Source of the DNA: Streptococcus cuniculi
GTDB taxonomy: Bacteria > Bacillota > Bacilli > Lactobacillales > Streptococcaceae
DNA length: 64,000 bases
Direction of reading: 5' to 3'
NCBI RefSeq assembly: GCF_001921845.1
Contig: NZ_MSJM01000005.1
Span: 1 to 64,000, forward strand
Both the position numbers and the translations under genes were made by a program. The notes below the pieces were generated by a model, which saw nothing but the letters and a program-made list of their open reading frames with translations, was not told where the DNA came from and did no database searches. Shown here in pieces: positions 1 through 6,958 of this stretch; positions within the stretch are counted from its first letter, which is position 1; each line of letters begins with the position of its first letter.

Positions 1-78
1 TCTATACTTAGGGGTAAACACAATGTGATATTTACACATCCATTTTGTGTGCGATAAACTATGTGCCTTTTGTGCCAT
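1..78 (-). mobile_element. tnpA: IS200/IS605-family transposase TnpA, N-terminal part (cut by window edge)
   Basis: The minus strand encodes 26 residues from an ATG at 76-78, preceded by a GGAG ribosome site (start MAQKAHSLSHTKW, later KYHIVFTPKYR). This is the usual opening of small IS200-type Y1 transposases, which cut and rejoin single-stranded DNA at hairpin ends. The catalytic HUH and tyrosine motifs lie outside the window, so completeness cannot be judged. The hairpins at 163-224 lie on the 5' side of the gene, as expected for the element's end. Family assignment rests on the conserved HIVF-PKYR opening. Confidence 0.8.
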
Positions 79-162
79 ATTAGTATCTCCTTTCGCTTTA
101 CAGTAGGCTTGAACACCTTTATTGTATTGCGTTTGGAGATTTTTTGTATAACAGTCGATGCG

Positions 163-224
163 CACCCGCATAGCGGGTGGTTGATTTGTCTCGCACCTAT
201 CGGAGCGAGACTGGGCTTAAAGCC
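163..224. repeat. Hairpin cluster at the transposase end of the IS200-like element
   Basis: There are three consecutive inverted repeats. Arms 163-169 and 173-179 have a 3-nt loop, arms 188-194 and 205-211 frame a second hairpin, and 214-217 with 221-224 form a small third. Subterminal hairpins are what TnpA recognises in IS200/IS605 elements, and in IS200 they also block transcription entering the element. I infer that the element's end lies near here; the exact tip and its flanking tetranucleotide cannot be set from this window. Confidence 0.55.
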
Positions 225-240
225 ACATAAATAAAATGAA

Positions 241-264
241 AAGCCTAGGCTTTTTCCTAGGCTT
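241..264 (-). terminator. Terminator of the merR-family gene
   Basis: Inverted repeat with 9-bp arms (241-249 and 256-264) followed on the minus strand by a T-rich stretch. The regulator's TAG stop (257-259) lies inside the distal arm. The plus strand also has a T run after the stem, so it may work in both directions. Confidence 0.7.
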
Positions 265-622
265 TTTCTGCTATTTTCTCGTTTAACTGCTCTAGCAACT
301 CTGTCATGTTTTGGATTTGCTGTTCTAGTTGCTGGATGTGAGCTTTGCGCTCTGCGATTTCATCTTGCAAGACTTGGCGGTTTTCTAGCCATTGTTCTCT
401 TGTACCGCACATGGTATCGTGAACTTCTTTCATGCGTTTAATGGCTTTGATAGACAGTCCTAGTTCTCTTAATTGGAGAATATTTTCCAAGTCCTTGCAA
501 TCATCTTTGCTCCACTTGTAGTGGCCTTGGACAATCGCTGGGGCAAGCAAGCCTTTCGTGATATAAAAACGAAGTGTATCTCGGCTGATGTGATAGGTTT
601 GGGTGATTTGTCCAGTTTTCAT
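257..622 (-). CDS. MerR-family transcriptional regulator
   Basis: This 121-residue protein has an N-terminal MerR winged helix (about residues 1-70: MKTGQITQTYHISRDTLRFY, then KGLLAP and LRELGLSIKAIKRM) and a C-terminal dimerisation coiled coil (IQQLEQQIQNMTELLEQL). It has no recognisable ligand domain, and only scattered cysteines, so the inducer is unknown. I chose the ATG at 620-622 because AAGGAAG lies just upstream and the protein then begins at the HTH; a start 19 codons earlier adds unrelated residues. It is divergent from the membrane protein at 694, and the intervening promoter has MerR-type geometry (see 644-674), so that gene is its likely target and it may repress itself. Confidence 0.9.
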   Translation of the reverse strand: MKTGQITQTYHISRDTLRFYITKGLLAPAIVQGHYKWSKDDCKDLENILQLRELGLSIKAIKRMKEVHDTMCGTREQWLENRQVLQDEIAERKAHIQQLEQQIQNMTELLEQLNEKIAEKA

Positions 623-643
623 CGCTCTTCCTTTCAAAAATGC

Positions 644-674
644 TTGACAGGGGCTTAGCCCCTCATGATTTAAT
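644..674 (+). promoter_or_regulatory. MerR-type promoter with 19-bp spacer and operator dyad
   Basis: TTGACA (644-649) and TTTAAT (669-674) are 19 bp apart, a spacing typical of promoters that MerR proteins activate by DNA distortion. A perfect dyad, AGGGGC-TTA-GCCCCT (649-663), lies between them. It drives the small membrane protein; the regulator gene diverges from the same region. The geometry is read from sequence, control by the adjacent regulator is inferred. Confidence 0.7.
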
Positions 675-693
675 GGCAAAAAAGGAGGAAAAT

Positions 694-996
694 ATGTTTC
701 AAATGTTCATCAGTGTGTATGTTTCTTTGCCATTTGTGGCGGCTCTATCCATGAAAAATCAGCTTTCTGCGGTTTGGCGGATTGTGTATGCTCTGCCAAT
801 GTTACTAGCGCTGTTAGCCGTTCTAGGGAATGGTGACAAGGCTACCTGTCAAGGATTGTTGATTGCTAGTCTTTTTCTTGCTTGGGTGATTCGTCCCTTG
901 GGGGGAAAATTCGTCTTTGGTCAGGTTCACCTGTCTCATTTTCTCGTTCATGGCATCATCAGTTTGCTTCTTGTCTTTGGGCTACTCTTTTTCTAA
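694..996 (+). CDS. Small integral membrane protein, unknown function
   Basis: A 100-residue, almost wholly hydrophobic protein with about three membrane spans (MFQMFISVYVSLPFVAALSM; VYALPMLLALLAVLG; FLVHGIISLLLVFGLLFF). I recognise no family motif. The start at 694 has an excellent AAAGGAGGA site 7 bases away. It is the only gene behind the MerR-type promoter and its end overlaps the convergent Nudix gene by 15 bp. It could be a MerR-induced small permease or stress membrane protein; this is inferred from context only. Confidence 0.8.
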   Translation: MFQMFISVYVSLPFVAALSMKNQLSAVWRIVYALPMLLALLAVLGNGDKATCQGLLIASLFLAWVIRPLGGKFVFGQVHLSHFLVHGIISLLLVFGLLFF

Positions 997-1488
997 AAAC
1001 AACCGCTCGACATACTCTTTTTGTCGCGGAATGACGCGCGCGGTATCTAAAAAGGCTGGGAGGTCTTGGCGTGCCACCCAGATGAAATCAGTCGTTTCTC
1101 CTTCTTGGAGGACAATGCTGTCCTTCTTGCAGTCGACTTCTGCCCAATAGAGGTCGAAGATACATTGGTGTTCGTGCGCAACAAAGTCGTGGTGATGAAT
1201 GAGCTGACTAGCTTCTAGCTGGATGCCAGTTTCTTCATGTATTTCACGAAGAATCGCTGTTTTAGGGTCTTCATCAAGCAGTGCAGAGCCACCTGCTGTT
1301 GCTTCAAAATAGTTGGGAAAGGCGGGTTTCGTGCTGTCTCGCTTCATGAACAGAATGCTTCCGTCCTTGTGAGCAATGATACATTCGACGACCAAGTGAT
1401 AAAGTCCTGTGGGAATAGCCTTGCCCCGCTCTAAAATGACGTCTGTTTTCTCCCTGTTTTCCAGATAGGCGTTCCAGTATTCTGACAT
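982..1488 (-). CDS. Nudix hydrolase
   Basis: A 168-residue Nudix-fold protein. The Nudix box G-x5-E-x7-REIHEETGI is complete near residues 67-89 and supplies the metal-binding glutamates. The N-terminal half (YHLVVECIIAHKDGSILFMKR) is the standard beta strand before the box. The family cleaves nucleoside diphosphates linked to another group; the layout resembles YfcD/isopentenyl-diphosphate-isomerase-like members, but substrate cannot be called. GAGGAG precedes the ATG. It is probably monocistronic. Confidence 0.9.
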   Translation of the reverse strand: MSEYWNAYLENREKTDVILERGKAIPTGLYHLVVECIIAHKDGSILFMKRDSTKPAFPNYFEATAGGSALLDEDPKTAILREIHEETGIQLEASQLIHHHDFVAHEHQCIFDLYWAEVDCKKDSIVLQEGETTDFIWVARQDLPAFLDTARVIPRQKEYVERLFLEKE

Positions 1489-1584
1489 AACCTGCTCCTC
1501 TTATTTTGTAGTGCAATTAGCATACCATAAATTTTTAAAAAAATCTGTAAAAAATCGTGGGAAAGGGCATAACTAAGCAGTTTA

Positions 1585-1612
1585 TTGGCTTTTTTGAAAA
1601 ATATGGTATAAT
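1585..1612 (+). promoter_or_regulatory. Promoter of rnpA-yidC-jag
   Basis: TATAAT at 1607-1612 has TTGGCT at 1585-1590 upstream with a 16-bp spacer. It lies 31 bases before the rnpA start and is the only good match between the Nudix gene and rnpA. Confidence 0.65.
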
Positions 1613-1642
1613 AGAAGTAATTTTGAAAGATGGAGTTAGATT

Positions 1643-2002
1643 TTGAAGAAAACGTATCGTGTGAAGCGTGAACGTGATTTTAACGATATTTTTACACAGG
1701 GCAAAAATGTAGCCAACCGGAAGTTTGTGATTTATCGATTGGCTAAGGAGCAAGCGCATTTCCGAGTCGGTTTATCTGTCAGTAAAAAATTGGGAAATGC
1801 AGTGACGCGCAATAGAATTAAACGTAAAATTCGGCATGTTCTGATGGAATGCGCTCCTTATCTAGCAACAGATGATTTTGTAGTCATTGCTCGTAAAGGG
1901 GTCGAGGAGTTATCCTATCAAGAAATCAAGCAAAATCTTCTGCATGTTTTAAAACTAGCTAAACTATACCAGGAAGGTGTTTCTCTTGAAAAAGAAAGTT
2001 AA
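1643..2002 (+). CDS. rnpA: Ribonuclease P protein component
   Basis: A 119-residue basic protein that binds RNase P RNA and helps mature the 5' ends of tRNAs. The family signature around [14 protein letters not shown] (residues about 52-65) is present, as is the N-terminal [16 protein letters not shown]. The start is a TTG at 1643 after GGAG; no in-frame ATG would keep the conserved N-terminus. The 3' end overlaps the start of yidC, so the two are probably translationally coupled. Confidence 0.97.
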   Translation: MKKTYRVKRERDFNDIFTQGKNVANRKFVIYRLAKEQAHFRVGLSVSKKLGNAVTRNRIKRKIRHVLMECAPYLATDDFVVIARKGVEELSYQEIKQNLLHVLKLAKLYQEGVSLEKES

Positions 2003-2798
2003 ATGGGCTAGCCTGCTCACTTTATCCCTGCTTTTACTGACGGCTTGTGGTAGGGGAGATGTGACTAGCCAATCGACCGATGCTTGGGAACGATTGATTT
2101 ATTGGTTCGCAAGTATCATCAAATTGTTGTCTATCAATGGACAGTTGGGAGTGGGGATTATTCTCTTTACCATCTTAGTCCGTACGCTCCTCTTGCCGCT
2201 TTTCCAATTGCAGATGACCTCATCTCGGAAAATGCAGGAATTGCAGCCTCAATTGCGAGCTTTGCAAGAGCAGTATCCAGGAAAAGATTTGGAGAGCAGA
2301 CAGCTTCTCACGGAAGCAACGCGGAAGCTCTACAAGGACAATGACGTCAAAATGTCAGCGTCCATGATTCCAGTCTTTATCCAGATGCCGATTTTGTTGG
2401 CTCTTTATCAGGCGCTTACAAGGGTGCCAGACTTGCGGGTTGGACAGTTCCTTTGGTTAAATCTTGGGGAGACCGATCCTTATTATATCTTGCCTATTCT
2501 AGCCACTGTGTTGACATTCTTGAGTATGTGGTTGAGCAATAAGGCTGCGCCAGAGCGCAATGGCGCCATGACCGTCATGATGGTTGCGATGCCACTGATG
2601 ATTTTGATGTTTGCCCTAACAGCAGCAAGTGGGGTCACTCTTTATTGGACGGTATCAAATGCCTATCAGGTCTTCCAAATCTTGGCCTTGAACAATCCCT
2701 TTAAAATCATTGCGGAACGAGAAGCCAAAGTTGCAGCGGAGAAGGAGCGTCAAGCTAAAATCAGAAAAGCTCAGAAAAAGGCTCGGAAAAAGAAATAG
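1986..2798 (+). CDS. yidC: Membrane protein insertase YidC/OxaA (lipoprotein form)
   Basis: This protein inserts and folds membrane proteins. It has a lipoprotein signal ([20 protein letters not shown], lipobox LTAC), then the YidC core of five membrane spans including the hydrophilic-groove segment [20 protein letters not shown]. The basic tail [10 protein letters not shown] is typical of streptococcal copies and contacts the ribosome. A TTG at 1986 gives the MKKK opening usual in streptococci; a GTG at 1977 would add three residues. The gene overlaps rnpA by 17 bp. It is full length at about 270 residues. Confidence 0.95.
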   Translation: MKKKVKWASLLTLSLLLLTACGRGDVTSQSTDAWERLIYWFASIIKLLSINGQLGVGIILFTILVRTLLLPLFQLQMTSSRKMQELQPQLRALQEQYPGKDLESRQLLTEATRKLYKDNDVKMSASMIPVFIQMPILLALYQALTRVPDLRVGQFLWLNLGETDPYYILPILATVLTFLSMWLSNKAAPERNGAMTVMMVAMPLMILMFALTAASGVTLYWTVSNAYQVFQILALNNPFKIIAEREAKVAAEKERQAKIRKAQKKARKKK

Positions 2799-2816
2799 GA
2801 TATTAGGAGATAAAAG

Positions 2817-3776
2817 ATGAAATTTACAGGAGCAACAGTAGAAGAAGCGATCCAGAATGGATTAGCAGAATTAAACATTCCTCGTAAGAGAGCACACATC
2901 ACCGTACTTGCACGTGAAAAAAAAGGATTTTTAGGATTTGGGAAAAAGCCTGCTCAAGTCGACATCGATGTTATTGATGAAACCACGGTTGTTAAAGCCA
3001 ATCAAAAGGCTGTTCGTGGTGTTCCAAGTGAGGTCAATGAGCTCAATGAGCCGGTTAAAAGTGTTTCTGAAGCAACGATTGACCTTGGGAAAGTGGTTGC
3101 AGCAGTCAAAGAATTTGAAAAAACGGGTCAGCATTTAGAAGATACAGTAAAGGCTAAAATCTTGAAAAACAAGAAGGATGCGAAGGCCATTCTTGCTGAA
3201 ACAGGTCGCATCGAGATTCTTAAAGACGAAGATATCGTAGCAGGAGCAGAGCCTGAAGCAGCTAAAGCCGAATCGTTTGATGACTTAGATATCAAGGTTG
3301 AGCAACAATACGACATTGACCAAGTGGTAGCAGAAGTCTCTGCCTATATCCAAGAAATCTTAGATGACATGGATGTGGAAGCCCGTATCGAAACAACCCA
3401 CAATCGCCGTACAATCAATCTCCAAGTGGATACGGATGAGCCAGGACGCGTCATTGGCTACCATGGAAAAGTTTTGAAGTCCTTGCAACTCTTGGCGCAA
3501 AACTTCCTCTACAATCGTTACGAGCGTAATTTCTATATTACAATCAATGTCAATGACTATGTAGAACATCGGGCAGAAGTCTTGCAAGGATATGCGCAAA
3601 AGCTAGCTGAACGGGTGTTGGAGGAACAAGAGGCCTACCATACAGACCCAATGTCTAGTAGCGAACGCAAGATTATTCACCGCATCATTTCCAAAATGGA
3701 CGGCTTGACCAGCTATTCAGAAGGTAGCGAGCCAAACCGTTATGTGGTGGTGGACATCGAAGGAAAACATGACTAA
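2817..3776 (+). CDS. jag: RNA-binding protein Jag/KhpB (SpoIIIJ-associated)
   Basis: 319 residues: N-terminal Jag_N domain (MKFTGATVEEAIQNGLAEL, then KKGFLGFGKKPA), an acidic linker, a KH domain (RTINLQVDTDEPGRVIGYHG) and a C-terminal R3H domain (SSSERKIIHRIISKMDGL). In streptococci this protein partners KhpA in post-transcriptional control of cell division and elongation. An AGGAGATAAAAG site precedes the ATG. It closes the rnpA-yidC-jag operon; rpmH, which often lies close by, is here displaced by repeats and an insertion sequence. Confidence 0.96.
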   Translation: MKFTGATVEEAIQNGLAELNIPRKRAHITVLAREKKGFLGFGKKPAQVDIDVIDETTVVKANQKAVRGVPSEVNELNEPVKSVSEATIDLGKVVAAVKEFEKTGQHLEDTVKAKILKNKKDAKAILAETGRIEILKDEDIVAGAEPEAAKAESFDDLDIKVEQQYDIDQVVAEVSAYIQEILDDMDVEARIETTHNRRTINLQVDTDEPGRVIGYHGKVLKSLQLLAQNFLYNRYERNFYITINVNDYVEHRAEVLQGYAQKLAERVLEEQEAYHTDPMSSSERKIIHRIISKMDGLTSYSEGSEPNRYVVVDIEGKHD

Positions 3777-3786
3777 AAATGGATAG

Positions 3787-3882
3787 GGAGTGGGACTCAA
3801 TCGTGATTTCGTAGAAATCGATTATCCTCACTCCTTTATTTCTAGGTTCGGGCTAAAATAATCCACTGGATTATTTTACTCC
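3787..3882. repeat. 96-bp hairpin module, second copy at 62399-62494
   Basis: This stretch matches 62399-62494 with four differences in 96 positions by my alignment. It contains a GATTTC-GTA-GAAATC hairpin and the first TCC-ACT-GGA hairpin (3854-3878). Here it stands at the head of a hairpin string after jag; at 62.4 kb it is the centre of a larger element. The sharp edges of the match suggest that the module moves or is exchanged as a unit. Confidence 0.85.
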
Positions 3883-4168
3883 CACCCTCGCAAGTTGACT
3901 AGCTTCCACAATTGAGAATTGTGGAAGGTTAGAAATAAGGCTAGCGAACGCTTCTTCGCTAGCCTCTTCTAATAGAATGTTGATTTATCAACGTCATGGA
4001 TAAGTTGCTCACAACTTTCTGTTCTCTTCAATGCTCCACTGGAGCATTGAACCCAGAGACAAGCCTCGCTTTCGGATTTCTAGGCTCGGGTATCAATAGT
4101 CACTCCCCTGACTGTCTTCGCTTTCTAGTTTCCGAGCTCAGGTATTAACAGTCCACTGGACTGTTAAT
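3854..4168. repeat. String of about nine hairpins between jag and the IS110 element
   Basis: No coding potential is visible. Perfect or near-perfect inverted repeats follow one another: 3854-3878, 3904-3926, 3938-3965, 3979-3992, 4002-4017, 4027-4051, 4098-4112 and 4144-4168. Three of them (3854, 4027, 4144) have 11-bp arms closed by the same TCC-ACT-GGA tip but otherwise different arm sequences. Short linkers of the form CTCGGGTAT or CTCAGGTAT recur before hairpins, suggesting degenerate repeated units. Only the first could act as a terminator for jag; the rest have no U run. Confidence 0.75.
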
Positions 4169-4295
4169 ATATACGTCAAACTGTTAAAACTATAAAACGT
4201 AAGGAGATATGGGACTTTTTATACGAAAACTAAAAAAGTGCAAAAAATCCTCCCCTATGATATACTATAGGTGAAACTTTTTATGTATTAGATTG

Positions 4296-5459
4296 TTAGC
4301 TCGTCTCTAACAATCTTTTTTGTTGGTAATATTCAGAATAGGTTCGATTCGTTGATAAGAGTTCATAGGCTAGTTTCAGTAAGTAATGGGCAATGGCAAT
4401 CGTGGCTTTCTGTGGTCCTCTTCTAGCCCGTAATCTGTTAAATCGTTGGGATATGGGACTTCCTTTCTGTCGCTTGGCCGCAAAAGCAGCTTGACATAAG
4501 CATTTCTTCAAGTAAGCATTTCCATGTCGTATCCTAGTACTTTTCTTCTTGCCTGCACTCTCATGATTTCCTGGGCATAAGCCCGTCCATGAACTCAACT
4601 GTCCAACTGTTGGAAACTGATTCATATCAGCACCAACTTCAGCTAGAAAGACCGAAGCCGTAATGTGATCAATTCCTGATATACTCTCTAAAATGTCTAC
4701 TTCTCTCTCATATTCGGCGAGATAGGACTCTATTCGTTCTTCTAATGAGTGGATTTTCCTTTGGTAGAAATCATATATCTCTAAGGACTCCTCAAGCATA
4801 AACCGATGATGTTCAGAAAAATAACCATCCAAAGCTTTTTCGAGCTGAGGCACTTTCCGTTTTAAACTAGTGTATACGTTGTCTCGAATGGTTTGAGGAG
4901 TTATCTGTTCTCCCTTAACAAGAAGATTCATCAAATTGCGACCGGAACTCCCCATAATATCTTCAATATAGGTAGTGAGCTTGATACCACCTGATTGAAG
5001 AATCATGTGAATCCGATTCACTTCTCGGTTACGTGTTTCTACATGATGTTTTCGTTGACGAGTCAACTCTCTCATCTCCTGAATCCTTTCCTCGGGTACA
5101 AAACTTTTTGGAAGAAGTCCGATACGGGTGAGTTTGGCAATCCACAATGCATCCTTCTTATCTGTTTTTTTACCAGGGATAGTTCTCATGTGTGCTGGAT
5201 TAGCCAAGATGAGTTCAAAATCATGACAGAGCGCATGCCAAATAGGTTTCCAGTAAACGCCAGTACTTTCCATGCCAACAACCTGAACATCCAATGCTTT
5301 TAGAAAATCGCGACACTCTTTAAGACCTTCTGCTGTTGTATCGAACTGGGCCTCTTCACGTTTAGGACGAGTAGTAGTGAGAGAGCCGTGTAACACACAA
5401 ACAGCTATCATAGCTTGGTGAACGTCAATGCCTGCACAAGACTTATATAGGATATCCAT
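4296..5459 (-). CDS. IS110-family transposase (DEDD recombinase)
   Basis: About 387 residues and apparently intact. The N-terminal RuvC-like DEDD domain begins YKSCAGIDVHQAMIAVCVLH and continues with VVGMESTGVYW and KTDKKDALWIAKL. A coiled-coil middle is followed by the C-terminal transposase_20 domain (ISGIDHITASVFLAEVG, WTGLCPGNHESAGKKK), which holds the catalytic serine region of the family. IS110 enzymes recombine DNA under the guidance of a structured bridge RNA encoded by the element. I chose the ATG at 5457-5459 because AAGGAGG lies just before it. The TAA stop lies in a stem at 4289-4312 that can end transcription arriving on the plus strand. Confidence 0.95.
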   Translation of the reverse strand: MDILYKSCAGIDVHQAMIAVCVLHGSLTTTRPKREEAQFDTTAEGLKECRDFLKALDVQVVGMESTGVYWKPIWHALCHDFELILANPAHMRTIPGKKTDKKDALWIAKLTRIGLLPKSFVPEERIQEMRELTRQRKHHVETRNREVNRIHMILQSGGIKLTTYIEDIMGSSGRNLMNLLVKGEQITPQTIRDNVYTSLKRKVPQLEKALDGYFSEHHRFMLEESLEIYDFYQRKIHSLEERIESYLAEYEREVDILESISGIDHITASVFLAEVGADMNQFPTVGQLSSWTGLCPGNHESAGKKKSTRIRHGNAYLKKCLCQAAFAAKRQKGSPISQRFNRLRARRGPQKATIAIAHYLLKLAYELLSTNRTYSEYYQQKRLLETS

Positions 5460-5479
5460 CTTTTTTCCTCCTTGCATAA

Positions 5480-5600
5480 CAAAATAATGAGGACTTATCT
5501 ACCTAAAGATTCGTATTTTTATACTCATGCCATAAAGGCGATATTTTGGGGTGCTCGTAGGTAGACTGGATTAGTTTGTCCCTCGATTCATTTTTCAATA
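5480..5600 (-). ncRNA. Candidate IS110 bridge RNA (structured leader)
   Basis: The non-coding stretch upstream of the transposase has an 8-bp long-range stem (5498-5505 with 5558-5565) enclosing about 50 bases, inside which a small GCC/GGC hairpin (5529-5531 with 5537-5539) forms. In characterised IS110-group elements the bridge RNA is made from the non-coding end next to the transposase start and folds into loops that read donor and target DNA. Position and structure fit, but I did not identify guide loops or the core dinucleotide, and the element's ends are not set. Confidence 0.4.
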
Positions 5601-5613
5601 AAATATCAACCAC

Positions 5614-5651
5614 AAAGCCCTCACTAGGAGTATACACCTAATGAGGGCTTT
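5614..5651. terminator. Long hairpin near the outer edge of the IS110 leader
   Basis: Arms AAAGCCCTCA (5614-5623) and TGAGGGCTTT (5642-5651) are extended by an inner TAGG/CCTA pair. It could be a terminator facing either way or part of the insertion sequence end. Another perfect palindrome, GAGCGCG-A-CGCGCTC, follows near 5679-5693. No gene is visible between 5460 and 5903. Confidence 0.5.
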
Positions 5652-5801
5652 ATGCGAGTTTTCATATGTTTGTGGGTGAGCGCGACGCGCTCATCGTGGT
5701 TTGTCCCAGCCTCTTTTCTTGAAAATTTCTATTTTTTCTCTCGCTTTTTCATGCAAATAGGTAAATTATTGAAATTTAAAGACTTGACTAGCCAGAATAG
5801 C

Positions 5802-5830
5802 TTGACAAAGCCGACAGAATCAGATAGAAT
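5802..5830 (+). promoter_or_regulatory. rpmH promoter
   Basis: TTGACA (5802-5807), 17-bp spacer and TAGAAT (5825-5830). It lies about 73 bases before the rpmH start, so rpmH is transcribed independently of the interrupted upstream operon. Confidence 0.8.
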
Positions 5831-5903
5831 AGTAAAGTATGTTTAGTAACTGATCAAAACTAGCCGGCTAAACGAATACAAAATCTATGAGGAGGTATTC
5901 ATC

Positions 5904-6041
5904 GTGAAACGTACTTTTCAACCAAGTAAAATCCGTCGCGCACGCAAACACGGATTCCGTAACCGTATGTCAACTAAAAACGGCCGTCGCGTGTTAGCAG
6001 CTCGTCGTCGTAAAGGACGCAAAGTGCTTGCAGTGGCATAA
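5904..6041 (+). CDS. rpmH: Large ribosomal subunit protein bL34
   Basis: A 45-residue, highly basic protein: [18 protein letters not shown] opening, [20 protein letters not shown] middle and KVLAVA end. It starts with GTG at 5904 behind GAGGAGG. It sits in the large ribosomal subunit. Its tail ends LAVA rather than the common LAA/LSA, giving one extra residue. A terminator follows. Confidence 0.97.
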   Translation: MKRTFQPSKIRRARKHGFRNRMSTKNGRRVLAARRRKGRKVLAVA

Positions 6042-6055
6042 TAAAACGATAAAAA

Positions 6056-6088
6056 AGCCAGCAGAAACTCGAGTCTGTTGGTTTTTTT
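6056..6088 (+). terminator. rpmH terminator
   Basis: Stem CCAGCAGA (6058-6065) with TCTGTTGG (6074-6081), including one G-T pair, followed by seven T residues. Confidence 0.8.
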
Positions 6089-6150
6089 ATGGCAAAAGCG
6101 GTATAATAAAGAAAATGAGTTTTTGAGTTGCAAATAGTACAGGAGAAAAA

Positions 6151-6930
6151 ATGATTCAAATTTTTGATACCCATACCCACCTCAACGTTGAAGAGTTTGA
6201 AGGACGGGCTGATGAGGAATTAGCCTTAGCAGCAGAAATGGGCGTGACTAGAATGAATGTGGTGGGCTTTGATAAGCCGACGATTAAACGTGCCTTGGAC
6301 TTGGCAACTCGCTATGAGCAAGTCTATGCGACCATTGGCTGGCATCCGACTGAAGCTGGTACCTATACTGACGAGGTTGAGCAGTTTTTGCGTGAGCAAT
6401 TGCAGCACGATAAGGTCATCGCCCTGGGAGAGATTGGGCTGGATTACCACTGGATGACGGCTTCTAAAGAGGTGCAGGAGCAGGTCTTTCGCCGGCAGAT
6501 TGCTTTAGCAAAAGAGTTGGACTTGCCCTTTGTTGTCCACACCCGCGATGCCTTAGAGGACACCTATGACATCATCAAGAGCGAGGGCGTGGGACCTCGT
6601 GGCGGGATTATGCACTCTTATTCAGGCTCTTTGGAAATGGCAGAGCGGTTTATTGAGCTTGGGATGACCATTTCCTTTTCAGGTGTTGTCACCTTTAAGA
6701 AAGCAACGGATATTCAAGAAGCAGCGACTCACTTGCCACTAGATAAAATTTTGGTTGAAACCGATGCTCCGTATCTAGCTCCTGTTCCCAAACGTGGACG
6801 GGAAAATCGCACCGCCTATACCCGCTATGTGGTCGATAAAATCGCAGAGCTCCGCGGTTTATCTAGCGAAGAAGTCGCAAGTGCGACTTACCAAAATGCC
6901 CTGCAGATATTTAATTTAGAAGTGAAGTAG
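6151..6930 (+). CDS. tatD: TatD-family metal-dependent hydrolase/DNase
   Basis: 259 residues forming a TIM-barrel metallohydrolase. The metal ligands are visible: DTHTHL near residue 6, the glutamate in LGEIGLDYH near 95, HTRDA near 130 and VETDAPYLAPVPKRGREN near 205. Family members act as 3'-5' DNases or deoxyribonucleases on damaged or free DNA. An AGGAG site precedes the ATG. In streptococci tatD is usually followed directly by rnmV and rsmA; here the PIN-like gene intervenes. Confidence 0.95.
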   Translation: MIQIFDTHTHLNVEEFEGRADEELALAAEMGVTRMNVVGFDKPTIKRALDLATRYEQVYATIGWHPTEAGTYTDEVEQFLREQLQHDKVIALGEIGLDYHWMTASKEVQEQVFRRQIALAKELDLPFVVHTRDALEDTYDIIKSEGVGPRGGIMHSYSGSLEMAERFIELGMTISFSGVVTFKKATDIQEAATHLPLDKILVETDAPYLAPVPKRGRENRTAYTRYVVDKIAELRGLSSEEVASATYQNALQIFNLEVK

Positions 6931-6958
6931 AAAGTATTGAATTGAGAGGTTTATAATT

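Noticed and set aside
3787-4168. CRISPR array
   Set aside because: The repeated parts are palindromes of varying sequence and spacing, with no constant direct repeat or regular spacer length and no cas genes nearby.
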